A DNA stretch of 64,000 bases, taken from assembly GCF_021109255.1 (NCBI RefSeq), contig NZ_JAJODG010000001.1; one strand, given 5' to 3'. This DNA comes from Merdimmobilis hominis (lineage in GTDB: Bacteria > Bacillota > Clostridia > Oscillospirales > Ruminococcaceae). The notes under the pieces were generated by a model. That model ran no database searches. It had not been told where the DNA came from and was given only the letters and a program-made list of their open reading frames with translations. Shown here piece by piece: positions 1 to 8,482 of this stretch (position 1 is the first letter of the stretch; each line of letters opens with the position of its first letter). The position numbers and the translations under genes were made by a program.

Positions 1-186
1 GAGGGCTGCGACACCGTCCGCCGCCTCGTGGCGGAACAAGGGCTGGGTGCGGTGGAGCTCTGCGGGGCGTTCGGCCCCGAAGGGGCAGCAGCGGTCAAAG
101 AGGCCGCCGGTCCAGCTGTTGCGGTGGGCTACGTGACCCACTCCCCCAGCGAGGATGGTTTATTCCAAACATTCTTTGCAGAGTAG
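1..186 (+). CDS. DUF6506-like protein, 3' end only
   Basis: Frame 1 is open from the window edge to TAG at 184-186, giving the last 61 residues of a small protein. The visible part begins EGCDTVRRLV and contains ELCGAFGP and a VGYVTH segment near the end. This resembles the C-terminal half of DUF6506 proteins, small single-domain proteins of unknown function in anaerobic bacteria; the match is from memory. The start lies outside the window. The stop falls inside the ribosome site of the next gene, so the two may be co-transcribed. Confidence 0.55.
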   Translation, partial: EGCDTVRRLVAEQGLGAVELCGAFGPEGAAAVKEAAGPAVAVGYVTHSPSEDGLFQTFFAE

Positions 187-199
187 GAGGGGGTTGCCT

Positions 200-553
200 G
201 TGGCCAAAAACATCCAAGTTAAGCCGGGAAAAGCGGGTTCCGTCTTGGGATTGATCGTGGGCTGTATCTTTGTGGGGATCGGCTTGTTTGTGGTCATTCC
301 CACCTTTGGCCCCTTTGGCATTTTTTGGACGCTGGGCGCCGGCGCCATTGCCGTGGTCAATGGAATCAATGTATTTTCACAGAAGGGGGTCGCCACCCAC
401 ACGATTGTGGTGGAGGATCACTTCCCCCAAGGGAATGCTTCGATCCATTCCCCAGAGGAGAGGCTTCGCCGGCTGGAGGATTTGTACCAAAAGGGACTGG
501 TCACTCGGGAGGAGTACGACCAATCCCGCAAGCGGATTTTGGAGGAGTTATAA
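200..553 (+). CDS. Small membrane protein with C-terminal SHOCT domain
   Basis: A 117-residue protein with two hydrophobic segments (about residues 12-32 and 38-55, separated by a short PTFGPFG turn) and a charged C-terminal helix pair that reads as a SHOCT domain (EERLRRLEDLYQKGLVTREE). SHOCT domains are short oligomerisation modules at the ends of membrane and nuclease proteins; the function here is unknown. GTG at 200 is preferred because AGGAGG at 185-190 is 9 nt upstream. TTG at 194 is too close, and an upstream ATG at 155 lies inside the preceding gene. Confidence 0.72.
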   Translation: MAKNIQVKPGKAGSVLGLIVGCIFVGIGLFVVIPTFGPFGIFWTLGAGAIAVVNGINVFSQKGVATHTIVVEDHFPQGNASIHSPEERLRRLEDLYQKGLVTREEYDQSRKRILEEL

Positions 554-630
554 AAAATACCAGAGGGGTTTTCCACGATTCCCTCCTCCTGCTGTGGAAA
601 AAGGCAGGGAAATGGAGCTCCCCCTGGATG

Positions 631-690
631 AAACCAATGAAACCCCCGGAGGGCAGCACCAATGCTGCCCTCCGGGGGTTTCATTGGTTT
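631..690. terminator. 28-bp perfect inverted repeat, probable terminator
   Basis: Arms 631-658 and 663-690 are perfect reverse complements with a 4-nt CCAA loop. The GC-rich core (CCCCCGGAGGGCAGCA) is flanked by AAACCAATGAAA on one side and its complement on the other. There is no clean T run, but the position 78 nt after the SHOCT gene suggests transcript termination or 3'-end protection. Confidence 0.6.
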
Positions 691-954
691 GCGCGCCGGT
701 CTTGTAGCCAAAATAGGAGTTTAGCCGCCAGGGATTCCCCGTCGTAAGGGAAGAAGCTCTTTGGGCTCCACTTCCCCATTTTGCAAAACAATGAAATATG
801 GGCCTATTTTTTGTTTTGAATGCTCCACAAAAACGCCCCGCAGGGTTTCACTCCATCCGGAACTTGGGTTGCTTGGGGGAAGGATGGGCAAAAATTCCCC
901 AGGGAATTTGTCGCAAGCTCCAGAAAGGGGTAGGGCATTTGGAGCATTCGTCAA
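691..954. other. Non-coding stretch before the EamA gene
   Basis: The gene-free gap runs 554-1043. Apart from the inverted repeat at 631-690 and the promoter at 955-983, no gene is supported here. Short ORFs on both strands lack ribosome sites and recognisable motifs. Confidence 0.5.
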
Positions 955-983
955 TTTACTTTACTCTGCAAAATTGATATACT
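955..983 (+). promoter_or_regulatory. Promoter for EamA transporter gene
   Basis: TTTACT at 955-960 and TATACT at 978-983 are separated by 17 nt, in an AT-rich patch 60 nt before the TTG start at 1044. Confidence 0.5.
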
Positions 984-1043
984 CATCTTATCGCGGTTCC
1001 AACAGTTAGAAAGCAGAATGAAACAATCTGGGAGGTAACGGAA

Positions 1044-2003
1044 TTGGAAAACCAACAAAGAGGGGTCTTTAAAGTCTACCTGGTCTGTGTCTTGGGCATG
1101 GTCGTAGGTTCCTTCATCTCCCCGCTGATCAAACTCATCATCCAAACCGGGGTGGATGCTGCGGTCATCACCTTTTACCGGCTGCTGTTTGTCTCGGTGC
1201 TGGTATTGCCGGTGCTCTTCTCCAAATGGGAAAATCGGGAGAAGGTCAAGGCCATGACCAAAACCTCCTGGCTTCAGGTCATCGGGTATTCCATGTGCAA
1301 AACCTTTGCCTTAATTGCCTGGGCAGAGGCCCTCAACCAAGGCACGTCAGCCTTTATCTGCAACACCCTGGGCAACTGCACCACCATCTTTGTGGTGGTG
1401 ATGGCGTGGGTATTCCTCCATGAAAAAACCTCAGCCCGGGCCTTGGTGGGGGTGGCCATCTGCCTGGCAGGCGTCTTTATCATCGGCGCGGATGAACTGG
1501 GAGGCGGCGTCGGCGGAAGCGCCTTGGGCATCGCCCTCATTATGACCTCTGCTGTGCTCAATGCCGGCAACCAGGTGTTCGCCCGCGCAGTGCGCAAGGA
1601 ATTGGACCTGCTGCCCCTGTTGGGGGTGGACTACTGCCTGGGGACTATTATCACTGGGGTCTATGGCCTTCTCACCGGCGCGGATTTCCGCCTCAACTTA
1701 AAAGCGGTCTTTTATATGGCAATCCTCAGCTGGTTCTGCACCCTGTTCTGCCACACCACCCCCATTTGGGCGATGAAGTACATCAATGTTGTCACTGCCT
1801 CGGTCATCAACCTGGCGGGGCCGTTTATCACCGCCATTGTGGCCTTCTTCCTCCTAGGGGAGGTGCCCAAGCCCATGACCTATGTGGGTGCGGCGGTGAT
1901 GATCGCCGGTTTGATCTACTATGTGATTGTGGACCAAAAGGAAGCTCAAAAGGCAATGGAGGCCAAAGCCGCAGCCCTGGCGGAAGGGGATCAGCCCCAG
2001 TAG
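1044..2003 (+). CDS. DMT-superfamily EamA-type transporter
   Basis: A 319-residue membrane protein with about ten hydrophobic helices arranged as two EamA repeats (about 10-150 and 165-305), typical of drug/metabolite transporters that export or import small solutes. The substrate cannot be read from sequence. The C-terminus after the last helix is cytosolic and Ala/Lys-rich. It starts with TTG at 1044, supported by GGGAGG at 1030-1035 with 8-nt spacing. It looks monocistronic: its own promoter lies upstream and a strong hairpin follows. Confidence 0.85.
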   Translation: MENQQRGVFKVYLVCVLGMVVGSFISPLIKLIIQTGVDAAVITFYRLLFVSVLVLPVLFSKWENREKVKAMTKTSWLQVIGYSMCKTFALIAWAEALNQGTSAFICNTLGNCTTIFVVVMAWVFLHEKTSARALVGVAICLAGVFIIGADELGGGVGGSALGIALIMTSAVLNAGNQVFARAVRKELDLLPLLGVDYCLGTIITGVYGLLTGADFRLNLKAVFYMAILSWFCTLFCHTTPIWAMKYINVVTASVINLAGPFITAIVAFFLLGEVPKPMTYVGAAVMIAGLIYYVIVDQKEAQKAMEAKAAALAEGDQPQ

Positions 2004-2025
2004 CCGTGTTTGCCCATTCAGTAAG

Positions 2026-2061
2026 AAAACTCCCCTGGGGGTGTGTCCCCAGGGGAGTTTT
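2026..2061. terminator. Bidirectional terminator between EamA gene and M20 gene
   Basis: Perfect 15-bp stem, AAAACTCCCCTGGGG (2026-2040) with its complement at 2047-2061, GTGTGT loop. A and T runs flank the stem, so it can serve both convergent genes. Confidence 0.85.
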
Positions 2062-2075
2062 GCTGTTTGTTTTGG

Positions 2076-3260
2076 TTATTTGTGCTCCTCCAACCAGCGC
2101 AGAGCGCAGTGGGTGAAGCAGGCGGAGCCGAGATATAAGCCTTCGTCGTTGAAACGTACCTTGGGATGGTGGCCGCCGAAGCAGTAACCTTCCTCACAGG
2201 AGCCCAGGGAAAGGCGCATAAACACGCCGGGCACCCGGCTGATGACCTCGGAGAAGTCCTCGGAGCCCATAGAGGGTTCGCAGGTGGAGACGTGGTCGTC
2301 GCCCAGGAGCTCTTTCAGGTAACCTTCCATTTCGCTGCCTACGGTCAGGTCATTGACGGTGGCAAGTCCGGTGGATTGGCAGTCCACCACAGCGGTGCCG
2401 CCCAGGGATTCGGCCACCCCTTTGGAAATTTCATTGAGACGGCGGATAAACAGCTGGCGGGATTCCTCGCTGAAGGCGCGGATAGAGCCTCTCATATACC
2501 CTTCATTGGGGATAATGTTGGGGGCATCACCGCAGACCAGCTGGCCGAGGGTCAAGACCATGGGCTCCAGCTGTTTGCGCTCCCGGCTGTTGATGGTCTG
2601 GAGCATGCCGTGGATATGGCAGAGGATGTTCAGAGGATCGACACCGGCCTCAGGGCGTGCGCCATGGGCGCCTTTGCCGGTGACGGTGATGGTGAACATA
2701 TCACAGGAGGCCATAGCTGGGCCAGGGGAATACACCACATGGCCGGTGGGGACATCCAGGCCGGCGAAGGAGTGGAAGCCCATAGCAGCATCTACATGGG
2801 GGTTTTCCAGAACGCCAGCCTCCACCATTTTATGGCCGCCGCCGTGGCCTTCTTCACCAGGCTGGAACATGAATTTAACCTTACCGCCTGCAAGGTTATC
2901 TTTGTTGTCCATCAGCAGCTTGGCGGCGCCCAGCAGCATGGAGGTGTGGGTGTCGTGGCCGCAGGTGTGGGCCGATTTGGCAACCTGGCTGGAGAAAGCC
3001 TCGCCGGAGTCCTCATCCATGGGCAGGGCGTCCATGTCCGCCCGCAGCAGAAGGGTTTTGCCAGGCTTTCCGCTGTCCAGGACGGCGACAACGCCGCCGC
3101 CGCACTCCTGGGGCTCGTACCCCATTTTTTTCAATTCCTCGGTGACGAGGGCTACCGTTTTGGGGAGATCAAGGCCCACTTCGGGCTGCATGTGAATCTG
3201 ATGGCGCCAGGAGATGATTTCGGGGGCGAGGGCTTTTGCCTGTTCCAAAATAGTTTGCAT
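2076..3260 (-). CDS. M20-family amidohydrolase (N-acyl-amino-acid/hippurate type)
   Basis: A 394-residue M20D metallopeptidase. Seen: ADMDALP (74-80), CGHDTHT (100-106) with metal-binding Cys/His, the catalytic pair EE in QPGEEG (136-137), a GAHGARP dimerisation-domain motif, SEDF and a C-terminal GGHHPKV metal ligand. Enzymes of this family hydrolyse N-acyl amino acids, hippurate or indole conjugates in the cytosol; the substrate here is not determinable. It has a good ribosome site (AGGAGG, 8 nt before ATG) and its own promoter at 3374-3402. A second M20 enzyme, only distantly similar, lies at 20584-21753. Confidence 0.88.
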   Translation of the reverse strand: MQTILEQAKALAPEIISWRHQIHMQPEVGLDLPKTVALVTEELKKMGYEPQECGGGVVAVLDSGKPGKTLLLRADMDALPMDEDSGEAFSSQVAKSAHTCGHDTHTSMLLGAAKLLMDNKDNLAGGKVKFMFQPGEEGHGGGHKMVEAGVLENPHVDAAMGFHSFAGLDVPTGHVVYSPGPAMASCDMFTITVTGKGAHGARPEAGVDPLNILCHIHGMLQTINSRERKQLEPMVLTLGQLVCGDAPNIIPNEGYMRGSIRAFSEESRQLFIRRLNEISKGVAESLGGTAVVDCQSTGLATVNDLTVGSEMEGYLKELLGDDHVSTCEPSMGSEDFSEVISRVPGVFMRLSLGSCEEGYCFGGHHPKVRFNDEGLYLGSACFTHCALRWLEEHK

Positions 3261-3373
3261 AGGTATGTATCCTCCTTTGTCAAATAGCTATGGTGAGTTC
3301 CCGATGAATCGGAAAAAATCGAGCAGGTTCCCGGACGATCCACTCCAACTGGGGCCGACGGGGATTCCCTTCT

Positions 3374-3402
3374 ATTATAAACAAAGAACAGCCCAGTTGC
3401 AA
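3374..3402 (-). promoter_or_regulatory. Promoter for the M20 amidohydrolase gene
   Basis: On the minus strand TTGCAA (3397-3402) and a perfect TATAAT (3374-3379) are 17 nt apart, giving a leader of about 105 nt. Confidence 0.7.
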
Positions 3403-3587
3403 GAAAAAGGATGGGGAACTTGCCCAAAAATGGAAGGGAAACCAAGTAGTGAGGAGCAACGAGGAAGGGACTGCAAAGATCACACAAAATTTGCAGGAAA
3501 GTCCTGGGGAATCTGCACAAATGCTTCCGCGGGCGAAATGCCTAAAAAATATGCAGTATCCGGGAAAAGATCGGGGGATTCTGAATC

Positions 3588-3616
3588 TTTTCAATTCCGA
3601 TTTGCCATTGTATAAT
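3588..3616 (+). promoter_or_regulatory. Promoter for the MATE exporter gene
   Basis: TTTTCA (3588-3593), 17-nt spacer, TATAAT (3611-3616). The remainder of the 431-nt gap 3261-3691 shows no gene. Confidence 0.6.
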
Positions 3617-3691
3617 ACAAGTCGTTTTGAAAGAAAAAGTATCCCCGGCAATCAATTTCCGGGCCCGCGCCCGGCAAAGGAGGACCGTCTT

Positions 3692-5032
3692 ATGGAGCGT
3701 CCAGTCGCCCAGCCCCATTCCCTCTTGTCCATGACCTGGCCTATTTTCATCGAACTGCTGCTGCAGCTTTTGGTGGGAAATGTGGACCAAGTGATGCTCA
3801 GCCAATACAACACCACCGCCGTCGCCGCAGTGGGCAACGCCAACCAGGTGATCACCATTTTGATTCTGACGTTCAGCGTCATCAGCCTGGCAGCCACTAT
3901 TTTAATCAGCCAGTATCTGGGGGCGGGGGATCTGCACAAAGTAAGCCAGATCTACACCCTCTCCGCCCTGATGAACCTCTTTGTCAGTTTGGTTTTGGCA
4001 GGGATGGTCTACTTTGGCGGCGGCGCTATCCTCGCCTGGATGCAGATCCCGGCAGAACTCCTCCCCGAAGCGCGCAGCTATCTGCTGATCACCGGCCTCT
4101 CCCTGCCCTTCCAGGCGCTGATGCTCACCTTCAGCGCATTCCTGCGGGCCCATGCCCGGATGCTGGTGATCATGCTGTCCACCGGGGTGATCAACCTGAT
4201 CAACATCGTGGGCAATGCCATCCTCATCGGCGGGATGGGGCCGGTTCCCTCCCTAGGTGCGGCGGGCGCGGCCATCTCCACTACCTTGTGCCGCATCGCC
4301 GGCATGGGAATGATGATCGCCGCTTTCTACGCCAATGTCCGGGGGGAGAAAATCCGCCTTTCCCTTTTGAAGCCGTTCCCCAAGGATTTGCTACTGCGGC
4401 TGCTGGGCATTGGCCTCCCCTCAGGCGGGGAGAGCCTTTCCTACAACCTCTCCCAGATGACAAGCCTCGTGTTTGTCAACACTCTGGGGGCTTATGTGGT
4501 CACCACCCGCATGTATGCCAACATGCTGGCCCAGGTTTGTTATACCCTGATCCAGGCGGTGAGCCAAGCGGGCCAGATTTTGGTGGGATACCACATTGGC
4601 GCTCGGGACTTTGACGGTGCCGACCGGGAGAACCGCCATATTTTAAAGACTTTTGTCCCGGTGACGGTGGGGATCACCTTGGTGCTATGGCTGTTCGCAA
4701 GGCCCATCTATGGATTTTTGAGCAAAGACCCCCAGATTGTCGCATTGGGGGCCCAAGTGATGCTAGTGGAGGTGTTTTTGGAAATCGGGCGGAGCTTTAA
4801 CATCGTGTTGGTGCGCAACCTCCAAGCGGTGGGGGATGTCAAATACCCGGTGGCGGTGGGCATTGCCAGCCAGTGGATCATCGCCGTGGGGCTTGCCTGG
4901 TTTTTGGGCATCCACCAAGGGATGGGCCTTGTGGGGATGTGGATTGCCTTTGCTATAGATGAAAACGTCCGGGCGGCGATCTTCCTTTTGCGCTGGAAGA
5001 GCGGCCGCTGGAGACAGATGAAAACCATATAA
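3692..5032 (+). CDS. MATE-family efflux transporter
   Basis: A 446-residue polytopic membrane protein with two MatE halves and about twelve helices. The N-terminal half carries the NVDQVMLSQY and LISQYLGAG motifs characteristic of MATE Na+/H+-driven multidrug exporters. Substrate unknown. ATG at 3692 is chosen because AAAGGAGG at 3677-3684 is well placed and the protein then starts just before the first helix; the longer reading frame (from 3449) would add 81 residues without membrane or domain character. It is transcribed alone, from a TATAAT promoter to a hairpin at 5048. Confidence 0.88.
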   Translation: MERPVAQPHSLLSMTWPIFIELLLQLLVGNVDQVMLSQYNTTAVAAVGNANQVITILILTFSVISLAATILISQYLGAGDLHKVSQIYTLSALMNLFVSLVLAGMVYFGGGAILAWMQIPAELLPEARSYLLITGLSLPFQALMLTFSAFLRAHARMLVIMLSTGVINLINIVGNAILIGGMGPVPSLGAAGAAISTTLCRIAGMGMMIAAFYANVRGEKIRLSLLKPFPKDLLLRLLGIGLPSGGESLSYNLSQMTSLVFVNTLGAYVVTTRMYANMLAQVCYTLIQAVSQAGQILVGYHIGARDFDGADRENRHILKTFVPVTVGITLVLWLFARPIYGFLSKDPQIVALGAQVMLVEVFLEIGRSFNIVLVRNLQAVGDVKYPVAVGIASQWIIAVGLAWFLGIHQGMGLVGMWIAFAIDENVRAAIFLLRWKSGRWRQMKTI

Positions 5033-5047
5033 GGGAGTCTTTTCTTG

Positions 5048-5079
5048 CCCCCCCTCACGGCCTGTGAGGGGGGGATTTT
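5048..5079 (+). terminator. Terminator after MATE gene
   Basis: CCCCCCCTCAC (5048-5058) pairs with GTGAGGGGGGG (5064-5074), loop GGCCT, then ATTTT. A second A/T-rich hairpin (AAACCGAAA with TTTCGGTTT) follows at about 5086-5110. Confidence 0.75.
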
Positions 5080-5141
5080 GAATGGAAACCGAAAGAAAGG
5101 TTTTCGGTTTTCTTACAATCTAAAATGTTCACAGAATATGG

Positions 5142-5170
5142 TTGAATCGCCCTTGAGCACAGCATACTAT
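5142..5170 (+). promoter_or_regulatory. Promoter for lone ABC ATPase gene
   Basis: TTGAAT (5142-5147), 17 nt, TACTAT (5165-5170). Predicted start of transcription is about 13 nt before ATG at 5190. Confidence 0.5.
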
Positions 5171-5189
5171 AGGGGATAGACTTTAACAG

Positions 5190-5912
5190 ATGGGATGTGT
5201 TTGCGTGGCGGCACTGATTGAGATCAAGGATATGTATAAAATCTACAACCCCGGCGAAAATGAGGTACGGGCGCTGGATGGCATCAACCTTTCCATTGAG
5301 GATGGGGAGTTTGTGGCGATTGTCGGGCATTCCGGGTCCGGCAAATCCACCTTTATGAATATGCTGGGATGCCTGGATGTTCCCACCAGCGGGGAATATT
5401 ATCTGGATGGAGTCAATGTGGCCACTCTGGGGGACGATGAGCTCTCGGACATCCGCAACAAGAAGATCGGCTTTATCTTCCAGGGGTTTAACCTGATCCC
5501 CAGCTTGAATGCTGTGGAGAATGTGGAATTGCCCCTCATCTACCGCGGTATGGGCAAAGAGGAACGCAAGCGGCTTGCGGTGGAGGCGCTGACCCGGGTG
5601 GGGTTGGAAAAACGGCTGACCCACCGCCCTATGCAGATGTCCGGGGGCCAGCAGCAGAGGGTTGCCATCGCCAGGGCCATTGCCGCCCGTCCGCCTATGA
5701 TCTTAGCCGATGAGCCCACCGGCAACCTGGACACCAAGTCTGGCGTGGACGTGATGAACATCCTGCGGGAACTGTGGCGGGAAGGCCGCACCATTGTGCT
5801 GATTACCCACGACAATGAGATTGCAGCCTCCGCCCGCCGGGTAGTGCGGATCATCGACGGCAAGATTGTGGAGGACTATATCAACGAAGCTATCACCAAA
5901 GAGACTGTATAG
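5190..5912 (+). CDS. ABC transporter ATP-binding protein, MacB/LolD type
   Basis: A 240-residue ABC ATPase. Seen: Walker A GHSGSGKST (about 46-54), Q-loop, signature MSGGQQQRVAIARA, Walker B ILADEPTGNLD and H-loop ITHD. The YKIYNPGENEVRALDG N-terminus and GNLD D-loop place it in the MacB/LolD/FtsE-like branch, which powers extracytoplasmic export with an FtsX-type permease. No permease is adjacent: the gene is bounded by its own promoter and terminator. ATG at 5190 has AGGGGAT 12 nt upstream; GTG at 5205 would give a family-like N-terminus (MAALIEIKD) but has a poorer ribosome site. Confidence 0.86.
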   Translation: MGCVCVAALIEIKDMYKIYNPGENEVRALDGINLSIEDGEFVAIVGHSGSGKSTFMNMLGCLDVPTSGEYYLDGVNVATLGDDELSDIRNKKIGFIFQGFNLIPSLNAVENVELPLIYRGMGKEERKRLAVEALTRVGLEKRLTHRPMQMSGGQQQRVAIARAIAARPPMILADEPTGNLDTKSGVDVMNILRELWREGRTIVLITHDNEIAASARRVVRIIDGKIVEDYINEAITKETV

Positions 5913-5947
5913 GGGAAGCCTGTTCTCCTGCCATCCCCCCACATTGT

Positions 5948-5985
5948 CCCCCTGGGAATCCACTGGATTCCCAGGGGGATTTTTT
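5948..5985 (+). terminator. Terminator after ABC ATPase gene
   Basis: CCCCCTGGGAATCC (5948-5961) pairs with 5965-5978, ACT loop, followed by ATTTTTTG. Confidence 0.88.
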
Positions 5986-6166
5986 GCGTTTCCCAGATGG
6001 GGAGAATTTGTGAAAGGAACCACAAACAAAGAATATCCCAGTGCCATCATCCTGCAAGGCAGTGGGCTTTTTTGGAGAATACAGAAAAATTTGGCCTTAT
6101 TTCAGGGAAAAAATAATCGCAATTGGAAAAAATGAATGGCGACAAAACAAATTATTCATAAAATCC

Positions 6167-6194
6167 TTGCAATCTCGCCATTTTATTGTATGAT
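6167..6194 (+). promoter_or_regulatory. Promoter for M28 peptidase gene
   Basis: TTGCAA (6167-6172), 16 nt, TATGAT (6189-6194). The leader is short, and AAAGGAT precedes the GTG start by 8 nt. The 319-nt gap 5913-6231 otherwise holds only the upstream terminator. Confidence 0.6.
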
Positions 6195-6231
6195 GTGTGA
6201 TACAACCCAATTTTAGAAAGGATGTTGATAA

Positions 6232-8373
6232 GTGAAAAAAATCCAGAGAATCGCAGCATTCCTCGCAGCGGCCGCATTGGCGCTCACCGCATGCAGCGGG
6301 CAGAACGGCGGAACTTCCAGCCAGCCCGAAACCTCCTACCGGGCGGAGCAGCAGGCCTACCTAGACAAGGTGGACGTGGACTACTCCTATGAACTCACCA
6401 AAAAACTGACCGAGTTCAAAACCAACGAGAAGCTGGGCTACCGCACCGCAGGCTCCGAAGCGGAGATTGCCGCCGGGGAGATGCTCAAAGAGGAGATGGA
6501 GAAGATTGGTCTTCAGAATGTGACCAAAGACGCCATCACCTTGGACACTTGGACCTTTGAAAAAGCCGACCTTACCTTCCAGGCCGCTGACGGCCAGGAG
6601 AAAACCGCCGTGCTTGGCGGGTACCACACCAACTTTGACACCCAGGGCCCCCGGGAATACACCGTAGTGTATGCTGGCAGGGGCACTGCTGCCGACTTGG
6701 AGCCGCTGGATGTCACCGGTAAGCTTGTGCTTGTAGATATCAACCAGAGCGAGGATTGGTGGATCAACTACCCTGCCTACCAGGCCCATTTGAAGGGCGC
6801 TGCGGCGGTTCTCGCCATGCAGGATGGCGGATATGCCGAGATCAGCCCCGACGCCCTCAATGCCCAGGATGTCTGCGGCCCGGCTGACGCCCCTGCTTTC
6901 TCCATCTCCCAGACCGACGCCGGCGCTTTGAAAGAGGCCATTGCCGCCTCAGAAAACGGGGAGATCACCGTGACCTTTGACGCCAAAAGCGAGGTGGAGT
7001 TGGACGGCACCAGCTACAACATCGTGGGGATGATCCCCGGAAAAGACCCAGATGCCATGGTGATAGTCAGCGCCCACTACGACGCTTACTTCGACGGCTT
7101 CCAGGATGATAGCGCCGCCATCGCCCTGATGATGGGCATTGCCAAGGGCTTGGTGGACAGTGGCTACCAGCCGGAAAAGACCCTGGTCTTCTGTGCTATG
7201 GCCGCAGAGGAATGGGGGATGACCAACACCCGGTACGACTGGTCTACCGGCGCCTATAAGCAGGTGTTTGAGGCCCATCCCGAATGGGCGGGCAAGGTCA
7301 TCGCCAACATCAACTTTGAGATGCCTGCCCTCAGTATAGGGGACACCGATTCCATCCGCACCTCCTATGAGCTGAAGCGGTTTATGGAAGGCTTCCTGCC
7401 CACCATCCCCACCGTGGAGGGCGTTTTCCCCGGCGGGGTGGAAATCATCGTCCCCACCCAGACCTGGTCGGATGATTTCTCCATCTCTATCGCCGGCATC
7501 CCCGCCAGCGTCAACGCCCTGCGGGGGGATTTCTCCTCCAGCATCTACCACTCCCAGTTTGACAACGAGGACACCTACAGCCGGGAGGCATTCCTCTTCC
7601 ACCATTACATGTATGGGCTGATGGTGATGGAGTACGACCACTGCGCCGTCTCCCCCTTGGATTTCTCCGCCCGGTTTGCCGCTTTGGGTGACAGTGTGGA
7701 CAAGGAGATTTTCGCCGCCTATAAGGTGGACAGCGAGGCCCTGCTGGCTGCGGTATCCGCCGCTTCTGAGGCCGCCAAGGCCGCCGGAGACAAAGTGTTT
7801 GAGGTCAACGCCTCCTACGCTGACGCCCTCCATCAGGGGGATGAAGCCAAGGCCCAGGAGATTTTGGATGGGTCCTCTGCCCTGGGGGATGGGGTGCTTG
7901 CCACCTTTAAGCTGGCCCAGGACGATCTGGTCCGCCTGACCTGGGAGGATTCCTCCATCTTCCCCCACCAGCATGCCCAGAACAACCTGGCCAACCTGAA
8001 AGGCGCGATTGCCTCTCTGGAAGCCGGTAACGGCCAGGCCGCCTTGGATGAATACCTCTACGGGGTGGACAACAACTGGTATGCCTATGACTTTGACAAG
8101 GAGACCTTCACCTACTTCACCGACTATGTGCTGAACCAGCCTGCTGACCGCCTGATGTGGGGCGCCGGCCGGGTAGTTGGCCACGAGGATCTATTCGACG
8201 TGATCCATGCCGTGCAGGACAAAGCCGGAACTGAAGGGGCGGATTACACCGAAGAGATCGCCGCCCTCAAGGCAGCGGAGGCCCGCCAGGCCCAGCTGCT
8301 GGACCGCTTGGTTCAGGAGGAGATCGCCTCTTTGGAGGAGCTGGCCGCCCAGCTGAACGGATTGGCCGCATAA
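6232..8373 (+). CDS. M28-family metallopeptidase lipoprotein
   Basis: A 713-residue surface lipoprotein. The signal peptide (KK, then an Ala/Leu core) ends in the lipobox LTAC with Cys21. A protease-associated (PA) insert occupies roughly 120-230, then the M28 zinc-peptidase core: His282 in SAHYD, Asp292/293 in FQDD, the catalytic Glu pair 326-327 in AAEEWG and His440 in SIYHSQF. M28 enzymes are di-zinc aminopeptidases or carboxypeptidases. The last 230 residues are Ala/Glu-rich and helical with no family recognised. It starts at GTG (6232), is transcribed alone, and probably acts on peptides at the outer membrane face. Confidence 0.85.
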   Translation: MKKIQRIAAFLAAAALALTACSGQNGGTSSQPETSYRAEQQAYLDKVDVDYSYELTKKLTEFKTNEKLGYRTAGSEAEIAAGEMLKEEMEKIGLQNVTKDAITLDTWTFEKADLTFQAADGQEKTAVLGGYHTNFDTQGPREYTVVYAGRGTAADLEPLDVTGKLVLVDINQSEDWWINYPAYQAHLKGAAAVLAMQDGGYAEISPDALNAQDVCGPADAPAFSISQTDAGALKEAIAASENGEITVTFDAKSEVELDGTSYNIVGMIPGKDPDAMVIVSAHYDAYFDGFQDDSAAIALMMGIAKGLVDSGYQPEKTLVFCAMAAEEWGMTNTRYDWSTGAYKQVFEAHPEWAGKVIANINFEMPALSIGDTDSIRTSYELKRFMEGFLPTIPTVEGVFPGGVEIIVPTQTWSDDFSISIAGIPASVNALRGDFSSSIYHSQFDNEDTYSREAFLFHHYMYGLMVMEYDHCAVSPLDFSARFAALGDSVDKEIFAAYKVDSEALLAAVSAASEAAKAAGDKVFEVNASYADALHQGDEAKAQEILDGSSALGDGVLATFKLAQDDLVRLTWEDSSIFPHQHAQNNLANLKGAIASLEAGNGQAALDEYLYGVDNNWYAYDFDKETFTYFTDYVLNQPADRLMWGAGRVVGHEDLFDVIHAVQDKAGTEGADYTEEIAALKAAEARQAQLLDRLVQEEIASLEELAAQLNGLAA

Positions 8374-8380
8374 CGAACAA

Positions 8381-8421
8381 CAAAAAAACAGCCATCCCAC
8401 CACGGGATGGCTGTTTTTTTG
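8381..8421. terminator. Bidirectional terminator, M28 gene and DtxR-like gene
   Basis: AAAAAAACAGCCATCCC (8382-8398) pairs perfectly with 8404-8420, ACCAC loop, with A and T runs flanking the stem. It lies between convergent genes. Confidence 0.93.
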
Positions 8422-8482
8422 TTTGCTGTGCAAACAGGAGCGTATCCGCCTTCCAGAAAGCAGAAACAAAAGGCGGAAATCG

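Noticed and set aside
721..1009. Short ORFs on both strands before the EamA gene
   Set aside because: No ribosome site, no recognisable motif, and they overlap each other and the promoter at 955-983.
2166..3287. 373-codon plus-strand ORF opposite the M20 gene
   Set aside because: The minus frame has full M20 motifs, a ribosome site and a promoter; the antisense frame is a by-product of GC-rich codon use.
5148..5204. Metal or metabolite riboswitch before the ABC ATPase gene
   Set aside because: The predicted leader is only about 13-28 nt, too short for a folded sensor.
6949..8184. 411-codon antisense ORF in the M28 peptidase gene
   Set aside because: His/Gly/Val-rich composition typical of an antisense reading; no start signals.
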